From Aphelocoma coerulescens (taxonomy: Eukaryota > Chordata > Aves > Passeriformes > Corvidae): 64,000 bases of DNA. The position numbers and the translations under genes were made by a program. The notes below the pieces were generated by a model that saw only the letters and a program-made list of their open reading frames with translations, ran no database searches and was not told the DNA's origin. Position 1 is the first letter of the stretch. Every line of letters starts with the position of its first letter. The stretch covers positions 46,509,714 to 46,573,713 of the forward strand of contig NC_091017.1 in assembly GCF_041296385.1 (NCBI RefSeq), read 5' to 3'. Below, piece after piece: positions 1 to 13,600 of this stretch.

Positions 1-2563
1 ACCACGCCAGTGAGGCTGGCAGGGCTGCCTGTGCCTTAAAACATCTTTTCTCCCATCCCCCCAATGCCCATTCAGGATCTCACTTTACCTCATTAGCTCT
101 GAGTTTCAGTTTTCCCGTTTCCCAACCAAAATCCCCATGAGACCTCAGCAAGTTGAGTTGCAGAGTTTGGCTGTGGCTGTGCTACTGTCTCCCATATACG
201 CCTCTGGGACATGGAGCAAAAGCAGCCTGGAAATGGGTGGCACCTGCAATGCTGTTGACTTATCCCTGCAATCAGTGTTTGGAGTGTTTTGCAATATTTT
301 TCAAGATGGCAAAACAAACGATGCTCTGTTTTGGAAAGGAGGTAAATGGTGAACCCCACTACAGATACCTTATCTCTTGCAGTTATAGAGAGATCAGGAC
401 AGTTGAAGAAAGAAGCCTGAGGCAGAGGAAGCTTGCCTATGTATTTTTACACTTTTTCAGTGCTTATCTTTGGGTTGCAGAGGTTTGTGGCATTTTGCTC
501 CAGTCCTTTGCAGGGCCTTTGCACAGAAATGTCTCGTTACTCAGTGCCACATCTACACGTACGTCCACGCTGGAATCTCATTTCCCAGATTAAGTGTGAT
601 TGGTATCACACCATGTTTTTTTCCCTTTGCCTTCATGATTTAACTGCAGATGTGATTACAAGGAACATGATTTAGAGCTCAAATCCAGAGGAGTGAACTG
701 GCTCCCAGCAAATCTCCCCAAAGCTTCATACTTGCAACCTAAATGCAAGACAGTGGCAAGTTTAGTGGGGTTATTATCAGTCCTGTGAGATGTAGATTCT
801 TTTAAAATCACCTCCATCATTAAAATGAAGGAATCCTAGAAGGTCATGATGTCTTTGCACTGCTTTCATTCTGCTCAGCTGCACACAGGTTACAACACCC
901 GGTTAATCTCTGGGACACTGTAGATGCCCATGATGATCAGTGCAGGAACAAGTGACCCACAGCAGCTGTCATTCACCTTCTCCCCAGTGAAGAAACATGC
1001 ACAGGAGTCATTTGTCACAGCCACAGGCACCCAAAGAGCCCTGATGAGACCTCACCCCTTCATATGTGTGGCATGAAATGAACATAAACAGGAAGCATAA
1101 AGCCACAGGAAATTTGACAACTGAAGTTTCCCTTTTCATAGGGTTTGGGTTCTATTGCTATATCTTATGTCAGTAAAGAGTGTTTGCTTTCTCACTCTGT
1201 TTACACCTTGGGTAAGAAACATATCCAAGGTATTATCCCTTTAGATTATGGAGTGCTTTTTGTTCTGCCTTCCATAGTGTTACAAGCTGGTAACACCAAG
1301 TTCTAAAAATTCACACCAGGGGATGCTGAAATCCAGCCATAGGGACACAGCTTCAGCCAAAATTTGGGAAGACTGTATCAATGGGAATATTGTATTGATT
1401 TAAATGGGTTTGTAGAGCTTGAGACCTGTGAATGTTGCTGCTGTCCCTTGTGCATGCACTCAGGTGTTGGTAATAAGACAGCCTTCAGCTGCAGTGTGTT
1501 TCAGTCACTAGGACAAGACTGATAACTACTATTTTGTTTTGAAGTAAGGGGGAGAAAGTAATGTGCTTTTTAGCATCTCGCAGAGCAGTCTTTTTAATCC
1601 TTTACAACACTTCTTTTTCTGCTTCTCTCAGCAAAATTCTCCCATCTATGAATTTCAGAGATGAACAGTTTTTCTCCCAAGTACTCCAACTTTCAGCAGA
1701 GAATGAGGAACACTCCATACATATCTCCTTTTGTCCTGACTCACCTCTCCTCAGGGCTTTCTTCATTCACAGACACAAACTCCATTCCATCCTCTGTGCT
1801 GCTAATCCATTATCCTGTCAAACTGAAAACCAGGTTGAACTCAGAGGCAGGACAGAGTGAAATCTGGAGCTTCCCAGGTCAGTCTGTCCTGAATAATCTC
1901 TCTCTCTATCAGTGTGCCTGCGCTGTGAGCTGGCAGGGAAACAGCATGGGGAGCCCTCAGCACCTTTCCAAACGTGGAAGTAGCCTGTGATAGACACCAG
2001 CAGAGCTCACCTTACCTACACGCTTGCCTGCAGAGGATCCGTGACTCGGCGTTTGCAGGGCATCCTCACAGCTACAACTCCTGCTCGAGAGCTCCGCAGC
2101 TCGGCCGCCGCCAGAGCTTTGCTGGGCCTCCCGCAGGTGGTTTTCCCACAGACAGCTTCCTGGAGGTGGCCGTACTGGTGGTTTTCCCAGCCCACTGCTG
2201 GTCATCACGCTGTTCCTCTTGCACCCCTCTGCTGCTTCACTGTTCTCTTCCAAACATCGTTTTTTGATCAAGCCTGCTTGTCTGTTTTCAAGACATTTCC
2301 TGGACCCCATGCCCACCAAAGCCATCCTTGCCCCACTGCCCAGCAAGTGCTCCTCCACTTTCTTCCCAGCTGACACCCCCATTTGGATGATGCTCTAGAG
2401 CAGAATCCTGCACAGCTCCTGGCATCTCTCCAATTACTCCTTAAAATTCTTCTATACTAACTTCAGAAAAACAGCAGGTCTTTTTCTACACTGCACAGCA
2501 TCATTTCCTTGCCTCCTTTTCTGCCCCACTGGTGCTGCCTGCTGTTTCCTTTGCTTGTGAAGT

Positions 2564-2735
2564 CACAGAATCACAGAATCATTTAGGTTGAAACAGACTT
2601 TAAAGATCATCAAGTCCAATTCTTGACTGATTAACATCTTGTCAACTAGACCATAGCACTAAGCACCATGTCTAATCTTTTCTTGAACACCTCCGGGGAT
2701 AATGACCCCAAAGTCTTTGAGGTTCTAAAGTTTGG
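2564..2735 (-). mobile_element. CR1 LINE fragment (3' end)
   Basis: On the plus strand it opens with the repeated octamer-like CACAGAAT unit followed by a GGTTGAAACAGACTTTAAAG-type segment. This is the reverse complement of the typical CR1 3' terminus, which ends in tandem ATTCTGTG-like units. It is diverged and severely 5'-truncated, keeping only about 170 bp. No coding capacity remains. Confidence 0.8.
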
Positions 2736-4216
2736 GCCTTGCCAGGGAGCTTTCCTGGAGCTTTCCTCAGCTCTCTGAGGCAGCACAGGTCTGGCAGCAA
2801 CTACTGCTTAAACTCATGGCTGATAGAACCAGCTGGTCCTGGGTACGCTTTGTACCCGTCTCACAATGCTAGGCACGACTCTCAGCTAGAGCAGGTGCCT
2901 CAAGCTGCTGGGTCAGCCACAGCTTGCACTTCTTCCCTATCTTCTTTTCCCTCTGTTTCTGCCATGCACCATTAAATGCTGCCACCTGAACACAATTAGC
3001 ATTGGTTTACCTGGAGGTTTTTACTTCTGATATTTAGGGCATGCCCTTGCTTTCAGGTTTTGTTGGTTTAGTCTTTTTTATTGCAGGTTATTGTTATGTT
3101 TTAGTTCTAAGGTAAGCCCGACCCATGCCTGGACTGGGATCTCTTGCAGTGACTGTCCTCCCTCCTTCTTAATTTTCTCTGCTCCGTGGCCTCTTCCCCC
3201 TTGTCCCTCACCCCCAGTTCTGTAAGCCAAGCTGCTTCCTCTTTTTCCCTCTCCCTGGGACCATTTTTTGAGTATTTTTTTAGCACTTCCCCTTTTCAGA
3301 CTTGCTGTGCAGCTATAGATGACAGAGGTACAGCATCTTGAGCAGACACTGCAGTAACCCTTTGCTTCCAACCGCCTGTGGCAGCACATTTTAATCTCAT
3401 CAACAACTGCACAAACTATTTATAATCAGCTCTCTGATTACATTCCTGAGGTCAACATCCAAGTTGAAAGACCCAGCATAGCTGATACACTGCTGCAAAG
3501 CCTCCTCTCTCCCAGAGGGTTCCAGAGCTGCTGGTCAGTAGTTCAAGGCTGCAGTCAGAGGTGCTACCTTCTCACCTCCTGCTCAGGTCTCCCACCTCAC
3601 TGCTGCCCTTCTTGCTTCCCCTGCCCTCCCCCCTGCCTCCCACAGTGGTACCCTTGGAAAAAGCTGATCAAAACGTGCCTGTGTTGATGTGGCCCAGCAG
3701 GCAAAGCCTGCATTCCATACCCCCAGCAGGGTCTCCCCAGCTCACCCAGCCTGTGTCTGATCCTGAGGGGATGCAGCCCTTGCAGCACCCAGCTGGTGAC
3801 TGGAGACACAGATGCTATTGCTTGCCCTGCTGCTGTCCCTCCCTGCTGCTCAGGCTGTTTTTCTGTCACCATCACAGAGCTGGGTCACTTTGGGCAGCTA
3901 AGCCACCTGTTGCTTTCGAACTGATTTCAGTATGACCCAAATCCTCACTCTTCTTTTGTGACTTACTTAGAAAAGTGAGTGCCACCCTACAGAAACCTGG
4001 AGTCCTGCTGGCCACCGAGCCCTTAGACGTGGTCTGCAAGGAAGCCCCACTAGAGCAGAGCTGGCCAGGGAGGCTTATACATCACATGCAGGCATAAAAT
4101 ATGGGAACTAGTGAAAGGGGTGGAAGAATCTGGTTTTCATTTTGCCTTTGGATGTGGGTTGGTCACTGTGGTAGAGGGAAGGGTCTAGCATGACATTACT
4201 GCAGCCATTTAATACC

Positions 4217-4507
4217 TGAGCTGTTCTAAAAAAGCTGGAGAGGGACTTTTTACAAGGGCATGTAGTGATAGGACAAGGGGAAATAGCTTCAAACTGAAAG
4301 AGGGTAGGTTTAGATTAGATAATAGGAAGAAATTCTCTACTGCCCAGAGACACTATGGATACACCATCCCTGGAACTTTAAGGCCAGGTTGGATGGGGCT
4401 TTGAGCAATGTAGTCTGGTGGAAGCTGTCCATGCCTGTGGCAGGTGGTGTTGAAACTAGGTGATCTCTAAGGTCTCTTCCAACCCAAAGCATTCTGTGAG
4501 TCTGTGC
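4217..4507 (+). mobile_element. CR1 LINE fragment
   Basis: A sense-strand CR1 3' segment. It carries the characteristic run describing an AGGACAAGGGGAAAT block, then AGGTTGGATGGGGCTTTGAG, then a TCTCTTCCAACCC block, and ends with ATTCTGTGAGTCTGTG. About 290 bp remain, and the reverse transcriptase frame is lost. It is an ordinary fossil insertion in intergenic DNA. Confidence 0.88.
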
Positions 4508-7015
4508 TTTCACTCAGCAGCACCTCAGCAAGCAGAAGCTACCAAACGTAAAGCAGAGCTCCTGTGGAGCTGGAGACTTGGTAAAGCTGGATCCTTCTTC
4601 TGATGCTTCTCCCATCTTCCCTAGATCTCAGGAGACAATGTCACCATAATAGTGCATGCATTCTTATTCCCATCTTGGGAAATAAAAGGTTAACCAAGAA
4701 TTATGGACTCTTGGCTTTAAATGTCAAGCCTGAAGGGCAGAGAGATCAAAGCCCACTTGGGGTTATTTATTGGCTTCCTGAGGTCTTAACAACAGGCAGG
4801 CTGAATGAAGAAAGCTACGCCTGTGGGGTCACCACTCTTACCAGCAGTGTGGCAATGGGACCAGATGTCAGGCGGGGAAGCCACAGTCTTCCGAGTGCAT
4901 GTCCAGGCTCAGAACCTCCTGCAGCAGCAGCATCCCCATCACCTAAAGGTCATCCCTCATCCAGAAATCTCATAGCCTCAGCCAAGGTGATGTGGGAGTG
5001 TGCTGAGCATGGGGAGCCAGGTGAGGATGAGGAGGCAAAGAAGAGTGAAGAGGCTCAGCATGAGAAGCACTCCATGCAGAGAAGGTTACTCCTGCCTTCA
5101 ACCAGCCTTTTTGCATTGCATCATGCAGGAGAGGTATGGGCTGTGCATTTGAGGAAGTGGCTTTTAGCTGAATGGAATAAGGGAACACAAAATGTTCTGT
5201 GTTCAGTATCAGAAGTAGACAGAAAGAGGAAATGCTTGTCTCTGTTGAGAAGGATCTTGCAAATTTAAATCACCCTGTTAGTGTTTACTATTAATCATGT
5301 TTTTATGCAGATGATTGTAAATTGCCCAGTGATGGTTGTTTCCACTACTCTTTCTAAAGGTTTTGTGGTTAAATAAGTAGAACCAACATTTTTTTAATGG
5401 TCATGGAATACTGTGGTTGGTACATCTTTGCATCAGATACTCTCAAACCACTCAGATAATACTACTGCTGCTTTATGCATATTCTGGAAAACCTGTTACT
5501 GGTCCATCTTTCTGTATACAATTTGAAGGCAGGAGGACCCATTAGGTTGTCTAGGTTGGTCTTCTATACACCCCATCCTATGGAATTTCAGTAGGTAAGA
5601 CCCTGTAAAGCTCACCATGTTCAACTAGACAGAAATATTCTGGTCTTGTGCTCAGCAGGCAAAGGCAGAGCACCACTGCCAGTCCTTTGGCATTATGGGC
5701 AAAATCACTTTTGGGAAATGACTACTGTGCATCTTGTTTTCTTTTGAGGCACTCTAATTATGCAACAGTCTCCATGACAGAACATCTTGATCTCTAGGAA
5801 GAAAAGAATATTGTTTCATTTATGTGGAAAAGCCAGGTCCTAATTTTTTGGTTTGTGATTATCCAGGAAAATCTGAAATTCAGAATCTGATTTTAAGACA
5901 TTAAAATTAGGAGCTTACAAGGCTTTCTCCTCTCTGTTTCCACTAATTGACTGTCATGATGCAGGCAAAGCAAGCTATTGCACCAGTCATTTGTTTGAAG
6001 ACAAAAACCTGTTTTGGGGGGTGCTGTGGATTTTTTTTTTTATTAAACATTACAGGATTATTAGTGGCATGACAAGGATCTGCAGGGGGACATGCTCCAT
6101 AGTTGGAAGTATTCTCTGTGTAGGTCTAGGGCAGCAAAACCAACCCTTTTTGCCTCAAAATCAGCTGATTCTGGTTTACTCTGACATGCAATAAGACAGG
6201 GTGGCTTTCTTGGGAAGCAGCAATGTGATGTTCTCACATACTTTGGGATGCAAGTCCCAGGATGTAATAAACACACGAGCTGACAGACAGCAAACAACCA
6301 CTGACAGCTGTGAAAGGGTTGCTTCATTCAGCAGGTGTTTGGATTTCATTTTGAATGACTCATTAATGTGAGTTTTGGAGATTATTGTGCTATCTGCAGC
6401 GACACCCGGTGGTGATGAAGCAGTAGTAGACCTCTGACCCTGGTCCCTCAAAAAGCCAGAGACCTGCTGTGATGGTTCTGCTGTCTGCAATCAAGAGCAG
6501 GAGGCAATATACAGCTGAAAGGTAGTTTTTCCCTGGTAATGAGTAACATTCCTTATAGAATATGGGGTAACAAGTCTTAATTTAGCTGTTATTATTCATA
6601 CTGCTAAAATTTCTAATCACTAGATGTGATTTCATACACATACTGCCTGGCTTCAGCAAAAAAAAAAAAATATCTATAGTTAAAAATATAAATTGCATGT
6701 GACTATATAGTAATCCAGTGAATGTATACTAATCTGGTTTAAAGTTTAGGGAGAAACCATATGAACTTCTAAGAGCAATGAGTCATGTATAGACAGAGAC
6801 CTAGTACTTGGTCTAGTACTCTCAGAGGTTGTTATTGGAAGAAGGCAGACTGACTGCATTCAAAATAAGGATTTGCTTAGCCAGAAGGGAGTATTTGACC
6901 TGCTGTAAAACAGACAGCATGAGTTGCATCCCTAGTTTCAGCCTGGGTCTCTTACTTTCTTCCTCCTTCCATTGCTTAACATTAAATGTGTTTATTCAAA
7001 AAAGAAAAATGGAAT

Positions 7016-7105
7016 TGGTTTTAGTTTTATTGGTTTGTTTTTTGGTTTTTTTTTGTTTGTTTGGTTGGTTGGTTTTTTTGTTTTTGTTTTTTTTTTTTAG
7101 TTTTA
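7016..7105 (+). repeat. T-rich simple repeat (TTTG/TTGG)n
   Basis: The segment consists almost entirely of T with interspersed G, giving imperfect TTTG and TTGG units and ending in a long T run. It could be an expanded poly(A) tail of an old retroposon on the minus strand, or simple slippage. No target-site duplication was evident. Confidence 0.7.
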
Positions 7106-7988
7106 CTAGAAAACAATAAAAGTTGTTAGGTATCTCATATGCTATCTTTTTAACTTCACAAGTCAGCAAAATACTAATGTCAGACTTCTTAAAAGCCTTC
7201 TGGACACGATTTAAGTGATGATCCAGGTAGTGACAGATCTTCAGGTGAAAACAGGTGTTTGCTTTCCAAGGTCAGCTTGGAAACTGCAGCCACACTTGGC
7301 ATGAAGGCCTTCCTTGTGGAAGTGAAGAACTGTTCCCACCAGGGTACCATATTCACTTTCATGAAAGTGTTTTCACCCAGCCTTGCACCTGACTTGGTTC
7401 GGCAAGGAGGTCTGGTGAGCGAGGGAGATCATGGATAATCAGGAAAATGTGATCCAGTCAAAGGTTGAACTTGGGTAAGAGGCAGGGGGATGGAAGATTA
7501 TTACAAATAGAGTAAGTGTTTAGGAAAGACATGAGAAAAATAGGACAGATACAAATAAGACACAAGAAAAAAGGATGTTACCACCTCTCCCTCTGCCTTC
7601 TCCGACAGGCTCTGTCTCTACAGGCATGTCCTACAGACTGGAAGATCATCCCTCAGAAGTATCTAGATGCTGCCTTGAAGGAATCTACTGACTTGGAGTA
7701 AAATGCAGCTCTTGTCCTGAAAGGACTTGATGGGAATACCTCATTTCCTAAGCCCTACCTCTACTAAATGATTGGTGTTTAGAGTATAGAAATTCAGCAG
7801 AAAATAAACTCCCTTGCTTTCCAACTAGTCCTCAGAGATCAGAGGGGCTGGATGGGGCTAGGTTTATTTTCTGATTATAACCTATTCAGCCCCTTAAGTC
7901 TGGCTGTGTTCAGTGAGGTCTCAGATGCATAACATGGGTTACACTAAGTCTGGTCTCATTCATGACCACACAATAACAAATAGTGTAG

Positions 7989-7994
7989 TTTATT
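7989..7994 (-). promoter_or_regulatory. CASP3: Candidate distal CASP3 poly(A) signal
   Basis: AATAAA on the minus strand. It is followed in the transcript direction by a GT-rich stretch resembling a downstream cleavage element (TTTGTTATTGTGTGG). Use of this site would give CASP3 a 3' UTR of about 2.45 kb. Better supported by its flanking sequence than the nearer AATAAA at 9816-9821. Confidence 0.45.
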
Positions 7995-10445
7995 GGAGCA
8001 ACAGGCAATGTAACAGATCCTTTTCAGATTGCCAGTGGTAAATGCACTAGACCTACATAATCTGAGAGTACAGCACTATGTACAAGTGTTCCCAGGTATG
8101 CTCTGGTGCAGGTAGAAATCTTACCAGAGATGTCCCTGCTTTAGGGAGGAGAGAGGAACAAGCCCATCAACTTGTCTGCATGGTGGTCACATTCTCATCC
8201 TCTGCCATGAAGGATTTCAAATACTTTTGGGAGAAGGTGAGACTGTAGTCAAGAATCCTGGTACTGTCATGAACAGTGGGGTGGGGCAGCCACTTTATAT
8301 ATAAAAGAGGGATATGGAGAGAGTTACACAGTGAGGCTGTGGGTCATACCCAGGGGTGGAACAAGCATCACTCCCTCTTCTATCTGGCCAATTGCAGTGC
8401 TAAGGTAAGATTAATGATAACCCATCACCAGGCCATCATGCCCACTGTAATCCCTCCAGCATATATCTCATGGCATACCTTGAGAAATCCCCTTCCCACA
8501 TATGCCACAGTGTGTCTCATGCTGCAGGCCTCATTCCTCCAACTTGCTACTCGTTGTAGCCTAGCTTTGGTTTTGTTTTGCTCTATTTTAAAGACCATTG
8601 GAAAAGCTGTACAATAATTTTCCTTTAAAGGGCTAAGACGACTCAAGACCAGAACTTACTAAACCTAAGAGAAGAGCAAACTCTGTGACACGAGTTTTCC
8701 ATAGCAAAATAACTAAGAACTCAAAGAATATCCCTATGCCCCATTACTTTGAAGCAGATTAAGACAAGTCCTGCCAGTCATTTACAACATACAACCTTTT
8801 AAATGCTTGTTGTAATTCACAATCTACATGAAGAAGGGGCCTATTTAATTTTTCAACAGAAGCATGAGCAATAATCTGCCCAGAACTGAAATTTCAATGA
8901 GTTAAAATAGACCAACTCTTTCTCACAGAACATTTACACAAGAGAGAAACAGGATTGCTCCTATCCAGCAGGCAGTCATCAGGGAACTCATCTACAATGT
9001 TTAAAACTGCCTCCTCTGCATCCCTTTTGAACCTGCATTTCCCAGGTCTCAATCACTACTTTACTACCTGGCTGTACAATGGCATACAATGCTTTAAGGT
9101 GGCTTCTTTTCAACTTCAGGTGGTAAGGCAGATGGGGGAGAAAAAGAACAATAGTAATTTGAGGAAAAAATGATATAATTAAAGTTAAAATTAATCAGCA
9201 AAAGCTGTCAGATCCTAAACAAATGACACACATTGAAAAGCATGATACAATTTAAGAAACAGTATTTAATTAAAAAAAACAAGTACCAAATGCCTCTGGA
9301 AGTGAACATCAATTTGCCAACATTGTTTTTGCTACACAATTTTAAAAGAGTTTCAAGTCTTGTTTTACAAGCACCCTATAGTAATTTCATATTCTGTCTT
9401 CCACTGATCTTAAAAAGACTGCTACAAGCTGAAATATCAGCAAAAATGTTTTGCAATTTTGTAAAAGTCTGTTTCACAAAATTCAGAGTCAAGAGATAAC
9501 GATTTTCTGTTTGTTAACATATTCTAGCTGAAGTTTGTAATTTACTCAATGGAAATTAAGAGCTATGAAGTGAAATTTCTCCAGTACCACAAATCTAGGT
9601 TTTCATACAGATTACATGTGGTATGCACAGAGCAAAGCCACTCTTATTTAAGGCCAAAAAGAGGAAAGCACACTGTTCAGAATGCAGACTTCCTTTTGCA
9701 CTGGTTCTTATGGTCCCAGATATGCCCCAAGAGCTCCACCCTTAGAGAGCTGAAGAAAAAGACATTTTGGAAGACTGGTCCCTTGGGCACTCAGCTTCAA
9801 GGTCAGAATACAAAATTTATTTTGAAACAGCTACCATGTTGATATAAATACTTTATCTAATATTCCATACACAAAGTTATTAAATTATCAGGAATTATCA
9901 GGAAAAACTGACTGTTCTCTAAACATGCTTTGTAATTGTATGCAAAAAATATGAAATGGCTGTTTTCCACAGTTTATGCCCAAAGTGTAAAAATAGTTAG
10001 GTTAACTTATAACCTAAACTTCAAGAAATTGAGTTAAGAAATGTATGATGACACTACTATCATATTACCATCACTGACATTCTGAATCTTCTTTGTAAGA
10101 TACGAAACCAAACTATTTACAAGAACTGTTTCTTTTCTCAGCCCCTTCAGCAAAGTAAAATGTAGCACCAAAAAGCTCCAGCAAATGATCTGATCTTTCT
10201 TTAGTCTCCCCTTCCTCATTTTTTGCGATACTCAGAGCACTACTTTCAAATCTGCTTCAGCTACTCAGGTTTGCATTTCTAACACAGCCACAGTATGTTT
10301 TACTTCTAACAACAGACATATATCTAACTTTGAGACACTTCATTCTGCCACACACAGTAGTGAACAGTTACTCAGATCTAAAAGTCGTATTTTGTACTAA
10401 TATTGCATACAAAATGCAGATAAAAACATGAACTGAAAAATTATT
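7995..10445 (-). other. CASP3: Probable CASP3 3' UTR
   Basis: An AT-rich, repeat-poor stretch directly downstream of the CASP3 stop codon, with no recognisable gene on either strand. Its extent is inferred from two minus-strand AATAAA signals, one giving about 0.63 kb of UTR and the other about 2.45 kb. Transcript data would be needed to fix the end. Confidence 0.4.
9816..9821 (-). promoter_or_regulatory. CASP3: Candidate proximal CASP3 poly(A) signal
   Basis: First canonical AATAAA on the minus strand after the CASP3 stop, about 630 nt downstream of it. The sequence after it is not notably GT-rich, so its use is uncertain. Confidence 0.35.
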
Positions 10446-10672
10446 TTAGGAAGGGAAATAAAATTCTTTGGTGAGCATTGAGACAATACATGGAATCTGT
10501 TTCTTTGCATTAAAATCTTGTCGAGTTGAACAGGACTCATACTCTGCCACTCTGCGATTTACACGAGTTAAAATCTGCATGAGTTCAAGTTTCCTTGCAT
10601 GTTCCTTCAGCATTTTACACAGTGACTGAATAAACCAAGAGCCTTCAGCTGAATTCCTCCAGGAGTAATAGC
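10446..10672 (-). CDS. CASP3: CASP3 coding exon 6 (last)
   Basis: Encodes the small-subunit C-terminus, starting at GYYSWRN and ending at the TAA stop at 10446-10448. The acceptor reads CTTCCACAG on the minus strand. The first codon is split, with G from the previous exon. Confidence 0.96.
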
Positions 10673-13600
10673 CTGTGGAAGAGAGCAATGTCAAAGTGAT
10701 CAGATGGAGCAGCCTTTGATACAGGACAGGTCAGCAATTAGGGGAACAATGCATTGTTTCCAATAGCAATCAGTGTTTTAAAATAAAAACTCAAAACCAC
10801 CAATCAGCAACATTTAGATTTTATAATTTCCACAAATTCCAACTCAAAATTTTTTTCTAATCCCGTCATCTTCTATAACCTAAGAAAACCTTAAGTATGA
10901 AGAAAATCAAAAGGCAGGAAAACTATCTTCTGCTGCAGCAAGCTTAGTCATTAATAACTATTTTTCATGGAGTACATGAATACAAAGGAGAGGTGACAGT
11001 ACAGATGGAAAATGGGTTTCAGTGTCACTAGCTTCAGGAATATGTGCAGAATTAAAGACTGAACCTACTTCTACTAAGTGGAAATGTAAAGCACTTATGA
11101 AGGGCTCTGCCACTACCAATTTTGCTTAAGGATGCAATGCAAACACAGTTGGATAGACAAATAATATGATGGTGTTTATCATCCACTTCTGCATATCTGA
11201 TTGTTTGGTTCTCTGAGAATATCTTTTCGTCTTGCTGTACATTATTTGCACAACTCCAATTAACTAAATTTCCAGCAGATGAACGTTTGAGGGTTTGCTA
11301 GTGAGAAGGATATACTCAGGGTTTGGTAGGGGTTTTGTAGGAACTGAGAATAGCCTCAGAACCACCTCAAAAAGAAATCAAATCAAGGTAAAAAATGTGA
11401 TTGAGGGAAGTAAATACACATTTCCATGAAAGATTGTATTAGGTCTAGCTGAGCATTTTCCCACAGCAGCCCTCAGTGCTGTGCTTTGCATTGGTAGCTG
11501 GAAAGGTGTTGGTAACACCCAAGTGCTTCGGCCACTGCCGAGCAGCGCTGCCTCTCCAACACTCCCCCTGCCAAGGGGCTGGGAGGGGGCAAGATCCTGT
11601 GAAGGGACACAGCTAGGACAGCTGACCCAAACTGACCAAAGGGACATTCCATACAAGTGAAGTCACCCACTGACTAGGTCCAACTCCAAACTTTAATTTG
11701 TAGCGTGAGTGCAGGCAGACATGGACAGTCTCTCACCTGGAGCTGTAGAATAGGCATACAGGAAGTCTGCTTCTACAGGTATTTTCTGACACACTGTTTC
11801 TTCTGATCCACTGTCTGTCTGGATACCAGAATCTAGTTCTGTCCCTCTACAAGCCTATTTGGTGGAAGGAAGAATGGAAAATAATATTAAAATTAAAAAA
11901 TAAAGGCAGTGATCATTATGAAAATACTGATACTTTGTGTTTTAAAAATAATAATATATCATGATTGAAAACCCGCAAAAATAAGAAGACTTCATAAGTC
12001 ACATTTCCATTAGACAGACTCAGAAGAAAAGCAGTAACATTTATTTAAATCAGCTACATAGCTTGGGTAAGACATATTCATTCAAAAGTGCACTCAGAAA
12101 CTCATTAAATATTGCCTAAGATTTCATTTAATACATAGAATTAGTGCAATAGCAGCTATTATAAATACTGCCTACCTAACAGGGAAAATTGTGCCACTTT
12201 AGATCTGAAGAGAATGTTACTTTGAGAGCAACTGCATTCAAATCCTTTAGAAAGGATTAACTTTTTGCACTAATAATTAGTGGGAAATGGTATTTTTTTT
12301 TTTTTTAACTATCTGGCTGATTTGATGATCATTGTTCAGCTGTACATCACCTGAATGAAGAAGAGCTTGGGTTTTCCTGCTAAACTTCTGCATCTGTCAC
12401 CCCTGAAAAGGCTTGTTAGTGCTTTCAGTTCAAGAGGCCCATCTGTACCATAGATCAATCCTTCGTCGCCATGGCTTAGCAACACACAAACAAAACTGCT
12501 TCGCTTGCTGTGATCTTCTTCAGAAACTTGAAAGCAAAAAGAGAATTATCTTAACTTCCCATATTCCCTAAAAATTTTGAACATGTGATCCTTCCTATGT
12601 CACAGAAGAACTAATTCACATGTTTAGAAACCTGCAGTTTTCACTTCTGAACAGAAGCTGCCTGCCTACTTTACTTCAGGAGGTTAGGCACAGGACACCC
12701 CAAATTAAGGGCCAACCCTACCCATTGCAAGACATGGTCACACAGCTAGGTCAGGAATACTGTAAGGAGACAAAAAAGGTATTCCCACAGTGTCTCAAAG
12801 TCTGAATGGCACACCTCATTCATGCAGTAATGGCCAGTCTTGTGATCTGGGATTGGACTGCCAGAACATCCTGAGTTTTGGGTAAGAATGGAGAAGTCCT
12901 ACCTCTCTTTCCACTTGGGGATGCCTCGACTACTTGGATTATATGGGAACTAAATGTAGCATGACAGTTGCTGCTGCTCCTGCAGGGACCTAGGCACTAG
13001 CAGTACACTTTTCTCTTGCTCACTTTTTACCTGTGGTGAGGTCTAGAAAGATTTTTGAATCCTCTTAATTTTGTACTTACAGTTATTTAAGCTTGATATA
13101 AAGTGTTTGTAGATTTATACTTTTTTTCCCCCTCCATCTTGTGGTATTCAAATAGCACAGAATTTAAATTCTCCAATGTCTTTTGTTGCCTGACATTGTG
13201 GGAAATGTACTTGAGGACCAAGATGATTTTTTCAAATTTATGAAAAGACAAACAAGGTTTTAAAAAAATGATCCAAAAGAAACTATGAGTGGTAACTCAG
13301 AAAGATGTAAGAGTTTGTAGATGAAAAATGAAAACAGTCCTTAAATCTGAAGTCTTACTGTTTAGTGCTTACCAAACCACTAAATTTCTGTTCTGGAATA
13401 AATTAACTGTTTCAACTTTACTCAAGTGATGTACACTGAGGCATCTCTACAATTTATGGACAAGCACTGCATTTAGAAGAGTCACATTTTCAGCTACTGT
13501 CAACAGACCAGCTGCAACAATACTAATAAATTAACCATACCTGGGAACATTTTCTGGCATAAACCCTTTCATTAAAAAAAACAAACAAAAAAAACCAACA

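Larger units (their letters stand above)
1..7980. other. Intergenic region left of CASP3
   Basis: I see no gene here. Open frames are short or fragmentary and none gives a recognisable protein. The block holds two CR1 fragments (near 2.57 kb and 4.2-4.5 kb) and a T-rich simple repeat near 7.0 kb. In human the gene beyond CASP3 on this side is IRF2; none of its coding sequence was recognised here, so it would lie outside the window. Confidence 0.6.

Noticed and set aside
1957..2382. 141-codon minus-strand frame and overlapping plus-strand frames
   Set aside because: Frames are open in several phases on both strands, as expected of a moderately GC-rich patch. No family, start context or conservation cue was seen.
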